Shown: positions 27,541 to 35,255 of the stretch, piece after piece
Numbering within the stretch: the stretch's first letter is position 1
Layout of the letters: each line of letters opens with the position of its first letter
NCBI RefSeq assembly: GCF_965227735.1
Contig: NZ_OZ245776.1
Coordinates: forward strand, 4,960,001 to 5,024,000
Source: Larkinella sp965227735
Lineage (GTDB): Bacteria; Bacteroidota; Bacteroidia; Cytophagales; Spirosomataceae
DNA length: 64,000 nucleotides
Direction of reading: 5' to 3'
Notes under the pieces: generated by a model
What the model saw: only the letters and a program-made list of their open reading frames with translations
Databases searched by the model: none
Told to the model about the DNA's origin: nothing
Program-made: the position numbers and the translations under genes

Positions 27541-27668
27541 GGCAGTGACTTTAAGAACAGAAGGGCTTGCAGACCGGAACTGAATAGTACACTATTTTTC
27601 CATTCGAAATCGGTAAACGCGCCAATTATTTTTCTGTGCAAATGTCACAAACGATGCCCTGCCTTGAA

Positions 27669-27709
27669 ATCCTCAAATTCGGGGTTTTTGCATCCTTGAA
27701 TTTAAGGAG
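27669..27709. promoter_or_regulatory. Palindromic motif cluster upstream of the response regulator
   Basis: TGCATCCTTGAATTTAAGGA at 27689-27708 differs from the copy at 24317-24336 in two of 20 positions. A second half-element, ATCCTCAAATTC, at about 27669-27680 is the exact complement of GAATTTGAGGAT in the 24.3 kb copy. The cluster lies 130-170 bases upstream of the regulator start. Confidence 0.5.
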
Positions 27710-27788
27710 GAACATCGGCTTTTCGAGCTGTTTCAGATGTTATTTAAGCCGATTCTTCGCCGATAGCAGGAGCCAACTGAATCCGCTT

Positions 27789-28613
27789 CTATTTCGACTC
27801 TATTTTCTTGTAGAAAATATTTTTGTATTGGACGATAAAGGGCGGCCCGGCGTGCATCTGAAAGCCTAATAATCCCTCGGGAACAAAGTTTTTAGAATCT
27901 TCATCGATCGATATACTCATAACCTGATTGTTAATGATATGGATCATGATGGGGCCGCGGGCAATAATATGGTAGGAATTCCATCCATTCGTGTTGACCA
28001 CCCCCCGCAACAGAACCGGGTCTGCAATCTTTGCCACGGATTTAAAGGTGGGTCCGTCGACCACCCGCGTTACTTCCCCGCGTCTTGCTAAAACCACATG
28101 CCCGGTTCTTCCCCGTTCTTCATGAACATTTCCGGTAAATAAATTAGTGAAATCCAGATCGGCCTGGTAGCCTTTCAGAATCCATTTTCCAACTTCCGGC
28201 AATTCGGTACTCCGATACTGCATCCCGCTGTTGGTTCCGTTTATTTTAAAATCAAATTTGATTTCAAAATCTTTCACTTTTCCTCCGCGCCAGATGAGAA
28301 AATTATTGACCTTAACAACTTTTTCGGGTGTTGTTTCGCCGATGAGAATGCCATTTTCGGCGCGCCAAAAGGTGGCATCGCCATCCCACCCATTCAATGT
28401 TTTTCCATCAAAAATAGAGACAAAGCCCAGGCTGTCATCCTTTACGGTTGCGGGAAATAACCGCCCTACTCCACTTCCTGGTCTGTTGGCTGAATTAGCA
28501 GCAGGGGCGGTTTGAGCCTCAACATCAGATCCGGTTAACAATGACAGGAATAATAAGCATCCTCCAAACGCAGGAAGATGGATGCGATTGGTCCAGGTAT
28601 TTTTCATTTTCAT
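27789..28613 (-). CDS. Secreted DUF1080 (3-keto-disaccharide hydrolase) domain protein
   Basis: A 274-residue protein with a signal peptide (about 1-33) and one DUF1080 jelly-roll domain. Signature segments are FVSIFDGKTLNGWDGD, WRAENGILIGET, WRGGKVKDFEIKFDFKI, NSGMQYRST and VNTNGWNSYHIIARG. The family resembles LamG/concanavalin-like folds. Some members hydrolyse 3-keto-glycosides, and others only bind sugars. The start may be at 28613 or two codons later. Its neighbour upstream on the same strand is a GH28 pectinase, which supports a role in plant polysaccharide use. Confidence 0.9.
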   Translation of the reverse strand: MKMKNTWTNRIHLPAFGGCLLFLSLLTGSDVEAQTAPAANSANRPGSGVGRLFPATVKDDSLGFVSIFDGKTLNGWDGDATFWRAENGILIGETTPEKVVKVNNFLIWRGGKVKDFEIKFDFKINGTNSGMQYRSTELPEVGKWILKGYQADLDFTNLFTGNVHEERGRTGHVVLARRGEVTRVVDGPTFKSVAKIADPVLLRGVVNTNGWNSYHIIARGPIMIHIINNQVMSISIDEDSKNFVPEGLLGFQMHAGPPFIVQYKNIFYKKIESK

Positions 28614-28710
28614 TTCGGTTTAAATGTTGAATTTTTTATTTTAGAATGGCCGTTAAATGGTTATACATTGTATGACAATTCGGTCAATCCTGCACCTGAA
28701 AAGGGAGGAT

Positions 28711-30039
28711 TTACTGTATTAATTTCGAATTTACCCGCACATTGTTGAGCATAAACCCCTTGACGACGGTTTTGTCAATGGCCGCGTTTTTACTTTCCAC
28801 GAGGAAGTTCTCAAAGGTAAAATGGGTGAGTTTGTCGCGTTCTGAAACCGCTACGTCAAAGAACGTATCACACACCAGTTCAATGTTTTTCAGCGTCACG
28901 TGATTCGCGAATGAAAGCGGTTGGTCCTTGCGGCCCTGTAGGTCATAAAACTGGGTCCAGGGTTTGGCATACAGCAGGCTGTGGGCCTGGCCTTTGATGT
29001 TTTCGACGGTAATGTATTCGTAGAGTTGGGGCGTATCCGGCCGCATCTTCAGCCACAACACCCGGCTGGCTTCGCTGACATGGCAGTTGCGCATCAGAAT
29101 GTTCCGGTTATGAATGGCTTCACTGCCGCAGGTCAGCGCCGAATGGCAAAAGCCAAATTCACAATCTTCGATGATGATATTGGTGTTGGCACCGTTGCTG
29201 GGCACCCGGTCGGCCCAGGGACCCTTGCCGCCTTTGAGAGCAATCGCGTCGTCATTGACCGATAGGTAGCATCCCTTAATCAACACGTTGGTACAGACAT
29301 CAAGGTCGATGGCATCCGTACTGGGGGCTTTCACGGGTTTGTAGGGCGAATAAATGTGGACATTCAGCACTTTCACGTTCCGGCACTGGTAGTAATGGCT
29401 GGTCCAGAAACCCGCATTGTGCAGCTTTACGTCCTGCACCTGCACGTCGTTGCATTTCCAGATAAAGACTAGCCGGGGCCGGGAAACCTCCAGATTCGTG
29501 CAGTTCGGATTTTCTTTCCGCCGGGCCCAGAAGGCCTCCCAGAAACGCAGCCCGTTGCCGTCGATCGTTCCTTTTCCCGAAATTGTAAAACCGTCGACCT
29601 GATAGGCATTCACCAGTGCCGCAAAGTAATCCAGACTCAGCCCCTCCATCCGCGACGGTAGTTTCGGGTAGTCGGCGATGTTGTCGGAGCCTTTCAGCGT
29701 GGCTCCTTCCGCCAGGTGCAAATGGGTTTTAGGCTTGAAAAATAAGGCCCCGCTCCTAAACGTCCCTTTCGGGATGATGACAACGCCCCCGCCTTTCCGG
29801 GCTGCGGCATCGATGACCTGCTGAATGGCATCGGTTTGTACAAGGGTACTGTCTGTTTTTACGCCAAAGTCCGTAATCACATACCGCTTTCCGAGTTGAA
29901 CCGGGTCTACTTTCCGGATCGTCGTAAACCAGCTACTAATCGGACTACCGTCCGGGAAAGACGCTTTTACCGCGTTTTGCGCAAGCAGTGGGGTGCTTAG
30001 TGCTAGCCAACACACCAGGGCAACGATCCTTGTTTTCAT
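28711..30039 (-). CDS. Secreted glycoside hydrolase family 28 (polygalacturonase-like)
   Basis: A 442-residue right-handed beta-helix enzyme that should hydrolyse pectic or related galacturonan linkages. A signal peptide (about 1-20, ending PLLAQ) is present. Catalytic-type Asp residues are in STDAIDLD and in NDDAIALKGG. The usual GHG motif reads CHSALTCGSE, keeping the His but not the flanking Gly. An LWLKMRP segment occupies the RIK position. These features fit exo-acting or rhamnogalacturonan subfamilies more than classic endo-polygalacturonases. The gene is 97 bases upstream of the DUF1080 gene and probably in the same transcript. Confidence 0.92.
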   Translation of the reverse strand: MKTRIVALVCWLALSTPLLAQNAVKASFPDGSPISSWFTTIRKVDPVQLGKRYVITDFGVKTDSTLVQTDAIQQVIDAAARKGGGVVIIPKGTFRSGALFFKPKTHLHLAEGATLKGSDNIADYPKLPSRMEGLSLDYFAALVNAYQVDGFTISGKGTIDGNGLRFWEAFWARRKENPNCTNLEVSRPRLVFIWKCNDVQVQDVKLHNAGFWTSHYYQCRNVKVLNVHIYSPYKPVKAPSTDAIDLDVCTNVLIKGCYLSVNDDAIALKGGKGPWADRVPSNGANTNIIIEDCEFGFCHSALTCGSEAIHNRNILMRNCHVSEASRVLWLKMRPDTPQLYEYITVENIKGQAHSLLYAKPWTQFYDLQGRKDQPLSFANHVTLKNIELVCDTFFDVAVSERDKLTHFTFENFLVESKNAAIDKTVVKGFMLNNVRVNSKLIQ

Positions 30040-30170
30040 ACTGACTCCGTTTTGCTCAACAGGGTTTGTCTGGTAAGCAAACAGGATGTCTACTTCTACT
30101 GATTGATCTTTCTTCGCTTTCCCCTATTTTAGCGAAAGTCTTGAACCCAATCGTTTAACCTGTTGATACC

Positions 30171-31076
30171 ATGCAAAACCGGATGACCCTGAAGATGCGA
30201 TTTACCCTGCTGCTGACCCTCTGTCTGAGTGCTGTCGGTACGTTTGCCCAAGTGCCAAACTCGCCTTTGCGTGTCATCGTTATTGGCGCTCATCCGGACG
30301 ATTGCGACCTGGGTGCGGGTGGAATTGCCGCTATTTATTCCGCCATGGGTCACAAGGTGAAATTTGTGTCGATGACCAATGGTGACGCCGGGCATCAGGA
30401 CATGGGTGGGGGCGAACTGGCCCAAAGAAGGTATAAAGAAACCCAGGAAGTGGCTAAACGGCTGGGCATTACCTACGACGTGCTCGACAATCATGACGGG
30501 GAACTGATGCCCACCCTGGAAAACCGCCTGGCAGTCATTCGTAAAATCCGGGAATGGAAGGCAGATCTGGTGATTGCGCCACGGACCAATGATTATCACC
30601 CGGATCACCGAAACACGGGCGTTGTCGTGCAGGATGCGGCTTATCTGGTCATCGTGCCCAACGTGCTGAGCAGTGTGCCTCCGCTGACCAAAAATCCGGT
30701 TTTTCTCTATTTTCGCGACGGTTTTCAGCGCCCCAATCCGTTCCGGCCCGACATCGCCATCGACATTACCGAAACACTGGCGAAGAAAGTAGACGGTCTC
30801 GATGCCCACACCTCCCAATTCTATGAGTGGCTGCCCTGGACCCGACAGGATCTGGCCAACGTTCCCAAAGACCCCGTGGAGCGCAAAAAATGGTTGCTGG
30901 CCGCCATGGAAAAGCGGTCTTCCCTGACGCCGGAGATTAAAGCTTCCGTCGAAAAATGGTATGGCCCGGAAAAGGCCGCGAAGGTCAAATCGGTTGAAGT
31001 CTTCGAAATTTGCGAGTACGGCAGACAGCCCGGCCCGGACGAAATCAAGCGCCTTTTCCCCATGTTGCCGCGCTGA
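30171..31076 (+). CDS. Secreted PIG-L family deacetylase
   Basis: A 301-residue zinc-dependent LmbE/PIG-L deacetylase that removes N-acetyl groups from sugars or related compounds. A signal peptide (about 7-25, TLLLTLCLSAVGTFAQ) precedes the catalytic domain. Zinc ligands and the catalytic Asp lie in GAHPDDCDLG (His41, Asp43, Asp44) and YHPDHRNTG (His143, His146). The ATG at 30171 is kept, although an internal Met five codons later would also give a good signal peptide. It is divergent from the GH28 gene across 131 bases. A shared role in sugar degradation is plausible but unproven. Confidence 0.93.
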   Translation: MQNRMTLKMRFTLLLTLCLSAVGTFAQVPNSPLRVIVIGAHPDDCDLGAGGIAAIYSAMGHKVKFVSMTNGDAGHQDMGGGELAQRRYKETQEVAKRLGITYDVLDNHDGELMPTLENRLAVIRKIREWKADLVIAPRTNDYHPDHRNTGVVVQDAAYLVIVPNVLSSVPPLTKNPVFLYFRDGFQRPNPFRPDIAIDITETLAKKVDGLDAHTSQFYEWLPWTRQDLANVPKDPVERKKWLLAAMEKRSSLTPEIKASVEKWYGPEKAAKVKSVEVFEICEYGRQPGPDEIKRLFPMLPR

Positions 31077-31134
31077 CATTGGCAAAGTAACGGGCTACCG
31101 ACGACGCTTTCCGGGCGTTTCGATAAACCGGCTT

Positions 31135-31686
31135 TTAGACCCTCATCCGTTCATACACCGGATTGCCGGCCACCGGGTCGATGCCGAACAGTTCGATGTA
31201 TAACACCTTCGGCATCAGGCCAGAACCGGGTTCGAGTTGCACGAAGACTTTTTGCAAACAGGCTTTTTGCCCGTTGATGGTCGTTAACGCCATCGGTCGG
31301 CCCTGTTGGACATCCACCCAGATGGTGCGTTTTTTGAAGGCATTCAAATAAATCTCAAAACTGTTTTCGCTGCGATTCAACGCTTTGTGTTTGTAGCCGT
31401 ATGCCAGTTTCCACTGAATCATCGACAGCGATTCGCGTTGTCCCTGCTCGGCGTAGCGAATCCAGTAGACACTGACCGGATCGCTCGCATCCAGCCGCCG
31501 ACCGGCTGTTAGATTTGCTTCATAAATAACGGTGTTGGTGTTATTGCTCCGCTGAATGTAAAACAGCCGGTTGGGAGCCGACGGCGGCACCGGAAACTCG
31601 CGGACGCCGGCCAAAACCGGGATGAATGCGCTGGTCAATTCCAGTAAAAACAGAAAAAAGGAGGTGTGGAGGCTCTTCGTGATCAT
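31135..31686 (-). CDS. Secreted DUF4833-like protein
   Basis: A 183-residue protein with an N-terminal signal or anchor (TSFFLFLLELTSAFIPVLAG). The conserved part begins FPVPPSAPNRLFYIQRSNNT and continues with VYWIRYAEQGQRE and ELFGIDPVAG, which I associate with DUF4833. Function is unknown. It converges on the PIG-L gene (58-base gap) and is divergent from gldG. Two Cys or metal sites are not evident. Confidence 0.75.
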   Translation of the reverse strand: MITKSLHTSFFLFLLELTSAFIPVLAGVREFPVPPSAPNRLFYIQRSNNTNTVIYEANLTAGRRLDASDPVSVYWIRYAEQGQRESLSMIQWKLAYGYKHKALNRSENSFEIYLNAFKKRTIWVDVQQGRPMALTTINGQKACLQKVFVQLEPGSGLMPKVLYIELFGIDPVAGNPVYERMRV

Positions 31687-31841
31687 GATTCAGTAGTTTG
31701 TTGTTTACGACCCTAAGACCGCTATCATTGATGTTACCCCTACGCCGGTTTTGAAAAATTTAGCGGATCGTGCAGCGTGCAGCCCGTCATTTTTTCTTCT
31801 ACTTTCGCACAACTTAACTGCTTTCAGCGTTTTACGCAGGT

Positions 31842-33497
31842 ATGAAGTCATTCCTTTTTCGATTCGGTGTTGTTCTGACTGTCCTGGTCCTTGTTAACCT
31901 GCTGTCGTCGTTTTTGTTTTTTCGGGTCGATCTCACGCAGGACGGTCGCTACACGCTATCGGAAGCCACCGAAAATCTGCTGGCGAATCTCGACGATGAT
32001 GTGCACGTTAACGTCTATCTGACGGGCAAACTGCCACCGGGTTTTAAACGGCTGGAAACCAGCATTCGCGAAACACTGAACGAGTTTCAGGCCCGGGCCG
32101 GGCAGGATCTGACATTCCGGTTTATCGACCCCACCGCCAATCCGGACGCCAAACAACGCGCCGAACAACAGACGCAACTGATCCAGAAAGGATTGGCTCC
32201 CACCAGCCTGAATTTTACCGCCGAAGGCAATCAGCGCACCGAGCAACTGATTTTTCCGTGGGCGATTGTTTCTTACAAAGGCCGCGAACAGCCGGTTTTG
32301 CTGCTGCGCGGAAACCGCTCCAATTCGTCGGAAGAGCAGTTGAACCAGTCGATTGAAAACGTGGAATACGAACTGGCATCGGCCATCCGTCGGCTGACGA
32401 TCAAGGAGAAAAAAGTGCTGGGGGTGGCGATTTCCTATACCAACGTCGAACCGCTCCGGCTGTCCGATCTGCTGGCGACACTCAATGCGTTTTACGACAT
32501 CAAGCTGATCAATTTGCAGGAATCCCGCGATTTGGTGGGGCTGGATGGGTTGATTGTACCCAAACCCGACCGCGCCTTTTCGGAAGCCGACAAATACAAA
32601 ATCGACCAGTTTGTGGTCAACGGCGGCAAGGCCCTGTTTTTTGTCGATGGCCTGAAAATCGACAGCGTCGGGCGGGAGGGCACCTTCGCCCAGCCACTCG
32701 ACCTGAACCTGAACGATCTGTTTTTTCGCTGGGGCATTCGGGTCAACAACGACATTATCAAAGACTTAAGCTGCGCCATGATTCCGCTGAACGTCGGCGA
32801 TATGGGCGACAAACCCAACGTTCAGATGTTGCCGTGGCGGTTTTTTCCATTAATCAACACGTTTGGGAAAAGTCCGATTGTCCGCAATCTGGATGCGGTT
32901 TATACGCGGTTTACCAGCACACTTGATACCGTACAGGCTGTGGGCGTTGCAAAAACGCCCTTGTTGATGACCTCACAATACACCAAAATCCTGAAAGCCC
33001 CGGCCTTGGTGAGCTACAACGAAGCCCGGCAGCAACCCGACCCACGCACCTACAACAACGGCGTTCAGATGATTGCCTGTTTGCTGGAAGGTCGTTTTCA
33101 GTCGCTCTATGCCAACCGCATTCTGCCCGGCGACCCACGCGCTGCAGCTTTCAAGGCCCTGGGAGAATCCACCAAAATCGTGGTTTGTTCCGACGGCGAT
33201 CTGCTCATCAACGACATCAATTACCGCACCAACACGCCCTATCCGCTGGGCTACGAACGGTTCTCGAAAAACACCTTCGCCAACAAGGATTTTGTGGTCA
33301 ATGCGGTCAATTACCTGCTGGACGATAACGGGATCATTGCGGCCCGCACCAAACAGGTGACGTTGCGGCCACTGGACAAAATCCGGATGAAAGAAGAGCG
33401 CACGCCCTGGCAACTTCTGAACCTCCTGGGGCCGGTGGTTTTGGTCGCTTTCGTGGGCGTCATCTGGCAATTCGCTCGCCGGAGAAAGTACGCATAG
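31842..33497 (+). CDS. gldG: Gliding motility-associated ABC transporter subunit GldG
   Basis: A 551-residue GldG. An N-terminal helix (about 5-28, FGVVLTVLVLVNLLSSFLFF) leads into RVDLTQDGRYTLSEAT, the start of the ABC-type unknown-substrate domain. KKVLGVAISY, DGLIVPKPD and GGKALFFVDGL follow, and a C-terminal helix lies near 525-545 (LLGPVVLVAFVGVIWQF). In Flavobacterium, GldG works with GldA and GldF as an ABC transporter needed for gliding and type IX secretion-linked motility. In many relatives gldF precedes gldG directly, but here the upstream gene is a minus-strand DUF4833 gene. The partner must lie elsewhere. A -7-like TACTTTCG lies at 31800-31807. Confidence 0.92.
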   Translation: MKSFLFRFGVVLTVLVLVNLLSSFLFFRVDLTQDGRYTLSEATENLLANLDDDVHVNVYLTGKLPPGFKRLETSIRETLNEFQARAGQDLTFRFIDPTANPDAKQRAEQQTQLIQKGLAPTSLNFTAEGNQRTEQLIFPWAIVSYKGREQPVLLLRGNRSNSSEEQLNQSIENVEYELASAIRRLTIKEKKVLGVAISYTNVEPLRLSDLLATLNAFYDIKLINLQESRDLVGLDGLIVPKPDRAFSEADKYKIDQFVVNGGKALFFVDGLKIDSVGREGTFAQPLDLNLNDLFFRWGIRVNNDIIKDLSCAMIPLNVGDMGDKPNVQMLPWRFFPLINTFGKSPIVRNLDAVYTRFTSTLDTVQAVGVAKTPLLMTSQYTKILKAPALVSYNEARQQPDPRTYNNGVQMIACLLEGRFQSLYANRILPGDPRAAAFKALGESTKIVVCSDGDLLINDINYRTNTPYPLGYERFSKNTFANKDFVVNAVNYLLDDNGIIAARTKQVTLRPLDKIRMKEERTPWQLLNLLGPVVLVAFVGVIWQFARRRKYA

Positions 33498-33511
33498 GGA
33501 GGGAAAAGCTA

Positions 33512-33595
33512 TTACACAGAGTTTATCAGAGAAAATCAGGGGTAATCAAAAAACTCTCTGATAAACTCTGATTTTCTCTGATAAACTCTGTGTAA
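33512..33595. repeat. Long inverted repeat, 28-base perfect arms (CTCTGAT decamer family)
   Basis: Arms 33512-33539 and 33568-33595 are perfect complements. The right side is built from a ten-base period: CTCTGATAAA, CTCTGATTTT, CTCTGATAAA, CTCTGTGTAA. It lies between the co-directional gldG and dnaN genes. Confidence 0.92.
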
Positions 33596-33623
33596 CAACC
33601 CCTGAAAATTCGACTATTTTTCC

Positions 33624-33631
33624 TACTTTTG
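33624..33631 (+). promoter_or_regulatory. Probable -7 promoter element of dnaN
   Basis: TACTTTTG matches TAnnTTTG and lies 36 bases before the dnaN start. The -33 position reads CCTG, one match to TTTG by its G, so only the -7 box is convincing. Confidence 0.45.
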
Positions 33632-33667
33632 TTCTCATTGGACTAACGGCCCCAAACAAAATTGCAT

Positions 33668-34804
33668 ATGAAATTCATCGTTTCCTCCTCCGTATTACTC
33701 AAGCAACTTTCGGCCATCAACGGTGTGGTGGCAACGAATCCGATTGTGCCGATTCTGGAAAACTTTCTGTTCAAACTGGAAGATGACATCCTGACGGTCA
33801 CGGCTTCTGATCTGCAAACGACCATGATCACCAACATTGCCGTGGAGTCGTCGGAGAAGGGAGCCATTGCCATTCCGGCCAAACTGCTGCTCGATACGCT
33901 GCGCGGTTTGCCCGAACAACCGATCACGTTCAACGTCAATACGGAAACCTTCGGAACCGAGATTCTGACGGATAACGGTCGCTATAAACTATCGGGCGAA
34001 AATCCGATCGACTTCCCGAAAATTCCGACGGTCAACCGCAGCCTGACGGTCGAACTGTCGTCGGATGCTTTACTGAGCGCTATCAACAATACGGTTTTTG
34101 CCACCAGCACCGACGACCTGCGCCCGGCCATGACGGGGGTGTATCTGCAACTGACCGCCGGGAGCGCGACGTTTGTGGCCACCGACGGCCACCGGCTGAT
34201 TCGCTACCGCCGGACGGACATCAGCTCGCCCAGTGATTCGTCGATGATCATTCCGCGCAAAGCCCTGACGCTGTTGAAGGCTTCTTTGCCCGAAGCCGCG
34301 CCGGTGAAAGCCGAGTTCAGCCAGTCGAACGCATCGTTTACCTTTGCCGGATCGCCCGCCGGATCGACGCAGATGATCTGCCGGTTGATCGACGAGCGGT
34401 TCCCGGATTTCGAAAACGCTATCCCGACCAACAATCCGAACATCATGACGATTGGCCGGACGGACATTCTGAATTCGCTGAAACGGATCATGATTTACGC
34501 CAACCGCACGACGCACCAGATCCGGCTTTCGCTGAAAACAAACTCCCTGACTATTTCCGCCGAAGATCTGGATTACAGCAATGAAGCCAACGAAAAACTG
34601 CTCTGCGACTACGACGGTGATCCGCTGGAAATCGGCTTTAATGCCAAATTCCTGACCGAAATGCTCAATAACCTGAGCGCCAAAATGCTCTCGTTCGAGA
34701 TGTCGGCCCCCAACCGCGCCGGTCTGATCATTCCGGCCGACAAGGAAGAAGACGAAGATATTCTGATGCTGGTGATGCCGGTGATGCTGAATACGTACGC
34801 GTAA
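33668..34804 (+). CDS. dnaN: DNA polymerase III sliding clamp (beta subunit)
   Basis: The ring-shaped processivity clamp of the replicative polymerase. The 378-residue length and three clamp domains (about 1-122, 128-250, 255-378) are standard. Markers include VPILENFLFKLEDDILTVTASDLQTT, PAMTGVYLQL, FVATDGHRLIRYR and the C-terminal VMPVML in the partner-binding region. The frame has a TTG at 33662, but the ATG at 33668 (MKFIVSSSVLL) is the normal start. It is not next to dnaA in this window. It follows gldG with only the decamer hairpin between. Confidence 0.97.
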   Translation: MKFIVSSSVLLKQLSAINGVVATNPIVPILENFLFKLEDDILTVTASDLQTTMITNIAVESSEKGAIAIPAKLLLDTLRGLPEQPITFNVNTETFGTEILTDNGRYKLSGENPIDFPKIPTVNRSLTVELSSDALLSAINNTVFATSTDDLRPAMTGVYLQLTAGSATFVATDGHRLIRYRRTDISSPSDSSMIIPRKALTLLKASLPEAAPVKAEFSQSNASFTFAGSPAGSTQMICRLIDERFPDFENAIPTNNPNIMTIGRTDILNSLKRIMIYANRTTHQIRLSLKTNSLTISAEDLDYSNEANEKLLCDYDGDPLEIGFNAKFLTEMLNNLSAKMLSFEMSAPNRAGLIIPADKEEDEDILMLVMPVMLNTYA

Positions 34805-34846
34805 TTGGTGATCCGATAGGCTTGAGTGTTTTTAATTTCAAATAAT

Positions 34847-34912
34847 AAATGGTGAATATTAAATGTAAAAGTGCTGGTACTGAGCAACTTTTACATTTAA
34901 TATTCACCATTT
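34847..34912. repeat. Long inverted repeat, 26-base perfect arms (family TAAATGTAAAAGT)
   Basis: Arms 34847-34872 and 34887-34912 are perfect complements. AAATGGTGAATATTAAATG matches the 22 kb repeat in 22 of 26 positions over the whole arm. It may serve as the dnaN terminator. Confidence 0.92.
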
Positions 34913-35076
34913 TGCATTTATAATTATTTTATTTTTCACGCCACACCCGGCTTCCTGGGGCATACGGTTGGCGGTGGCCGGAACCGCTCGGCCGGTTTGA
35001 ACACCCTGCATCAAAAAGCCGTTGCTCCCATTCCCCCGCCGTAAAATCAGTTCACGCCCTCTTCCTGATTTTTAGA

Positions 35077-35107
35077 TTTGCCTTTGTTGCGCCTATTCGT
35101 ATATTTG
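35077..35107 (+). promoter_or_regulatory. Bacteroidota-type promoter of the helicase gene
   Basis: TTTG at 35077-35080, a 19-base spacer and TATATTTG at 35100-35107 match the -33/-7 consensus exactly. The predicted start would give a leader of about 140 bases before the ATG at 35256. Confidence 0.7.
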
Positions 35108-35255
35108 AGTTTGTTGCGTATTCTAACCGGACGGCAAATCAGTCTTTTTGCTTTCTTTTCTGAAGCTTATCCTTTCTGTCCGGAAGCGCGATTTTTTTAC
35201 GACCAACCCGGCAACATCGAGTTTGGTGCAGTCAGGCAGTAATCATTACGGTGTT

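Larger units (their letters stand above)
34805..35255. other. 451-base gap between dnaN and the helicase gene
   Basis: It holds a long inverted repeat (34847-34912) and a good promoter (35077-35107). A frame open from 35148 runs in phase into the helicase but is taken as leader. I see no RNA gene. Confidence 0.6.
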
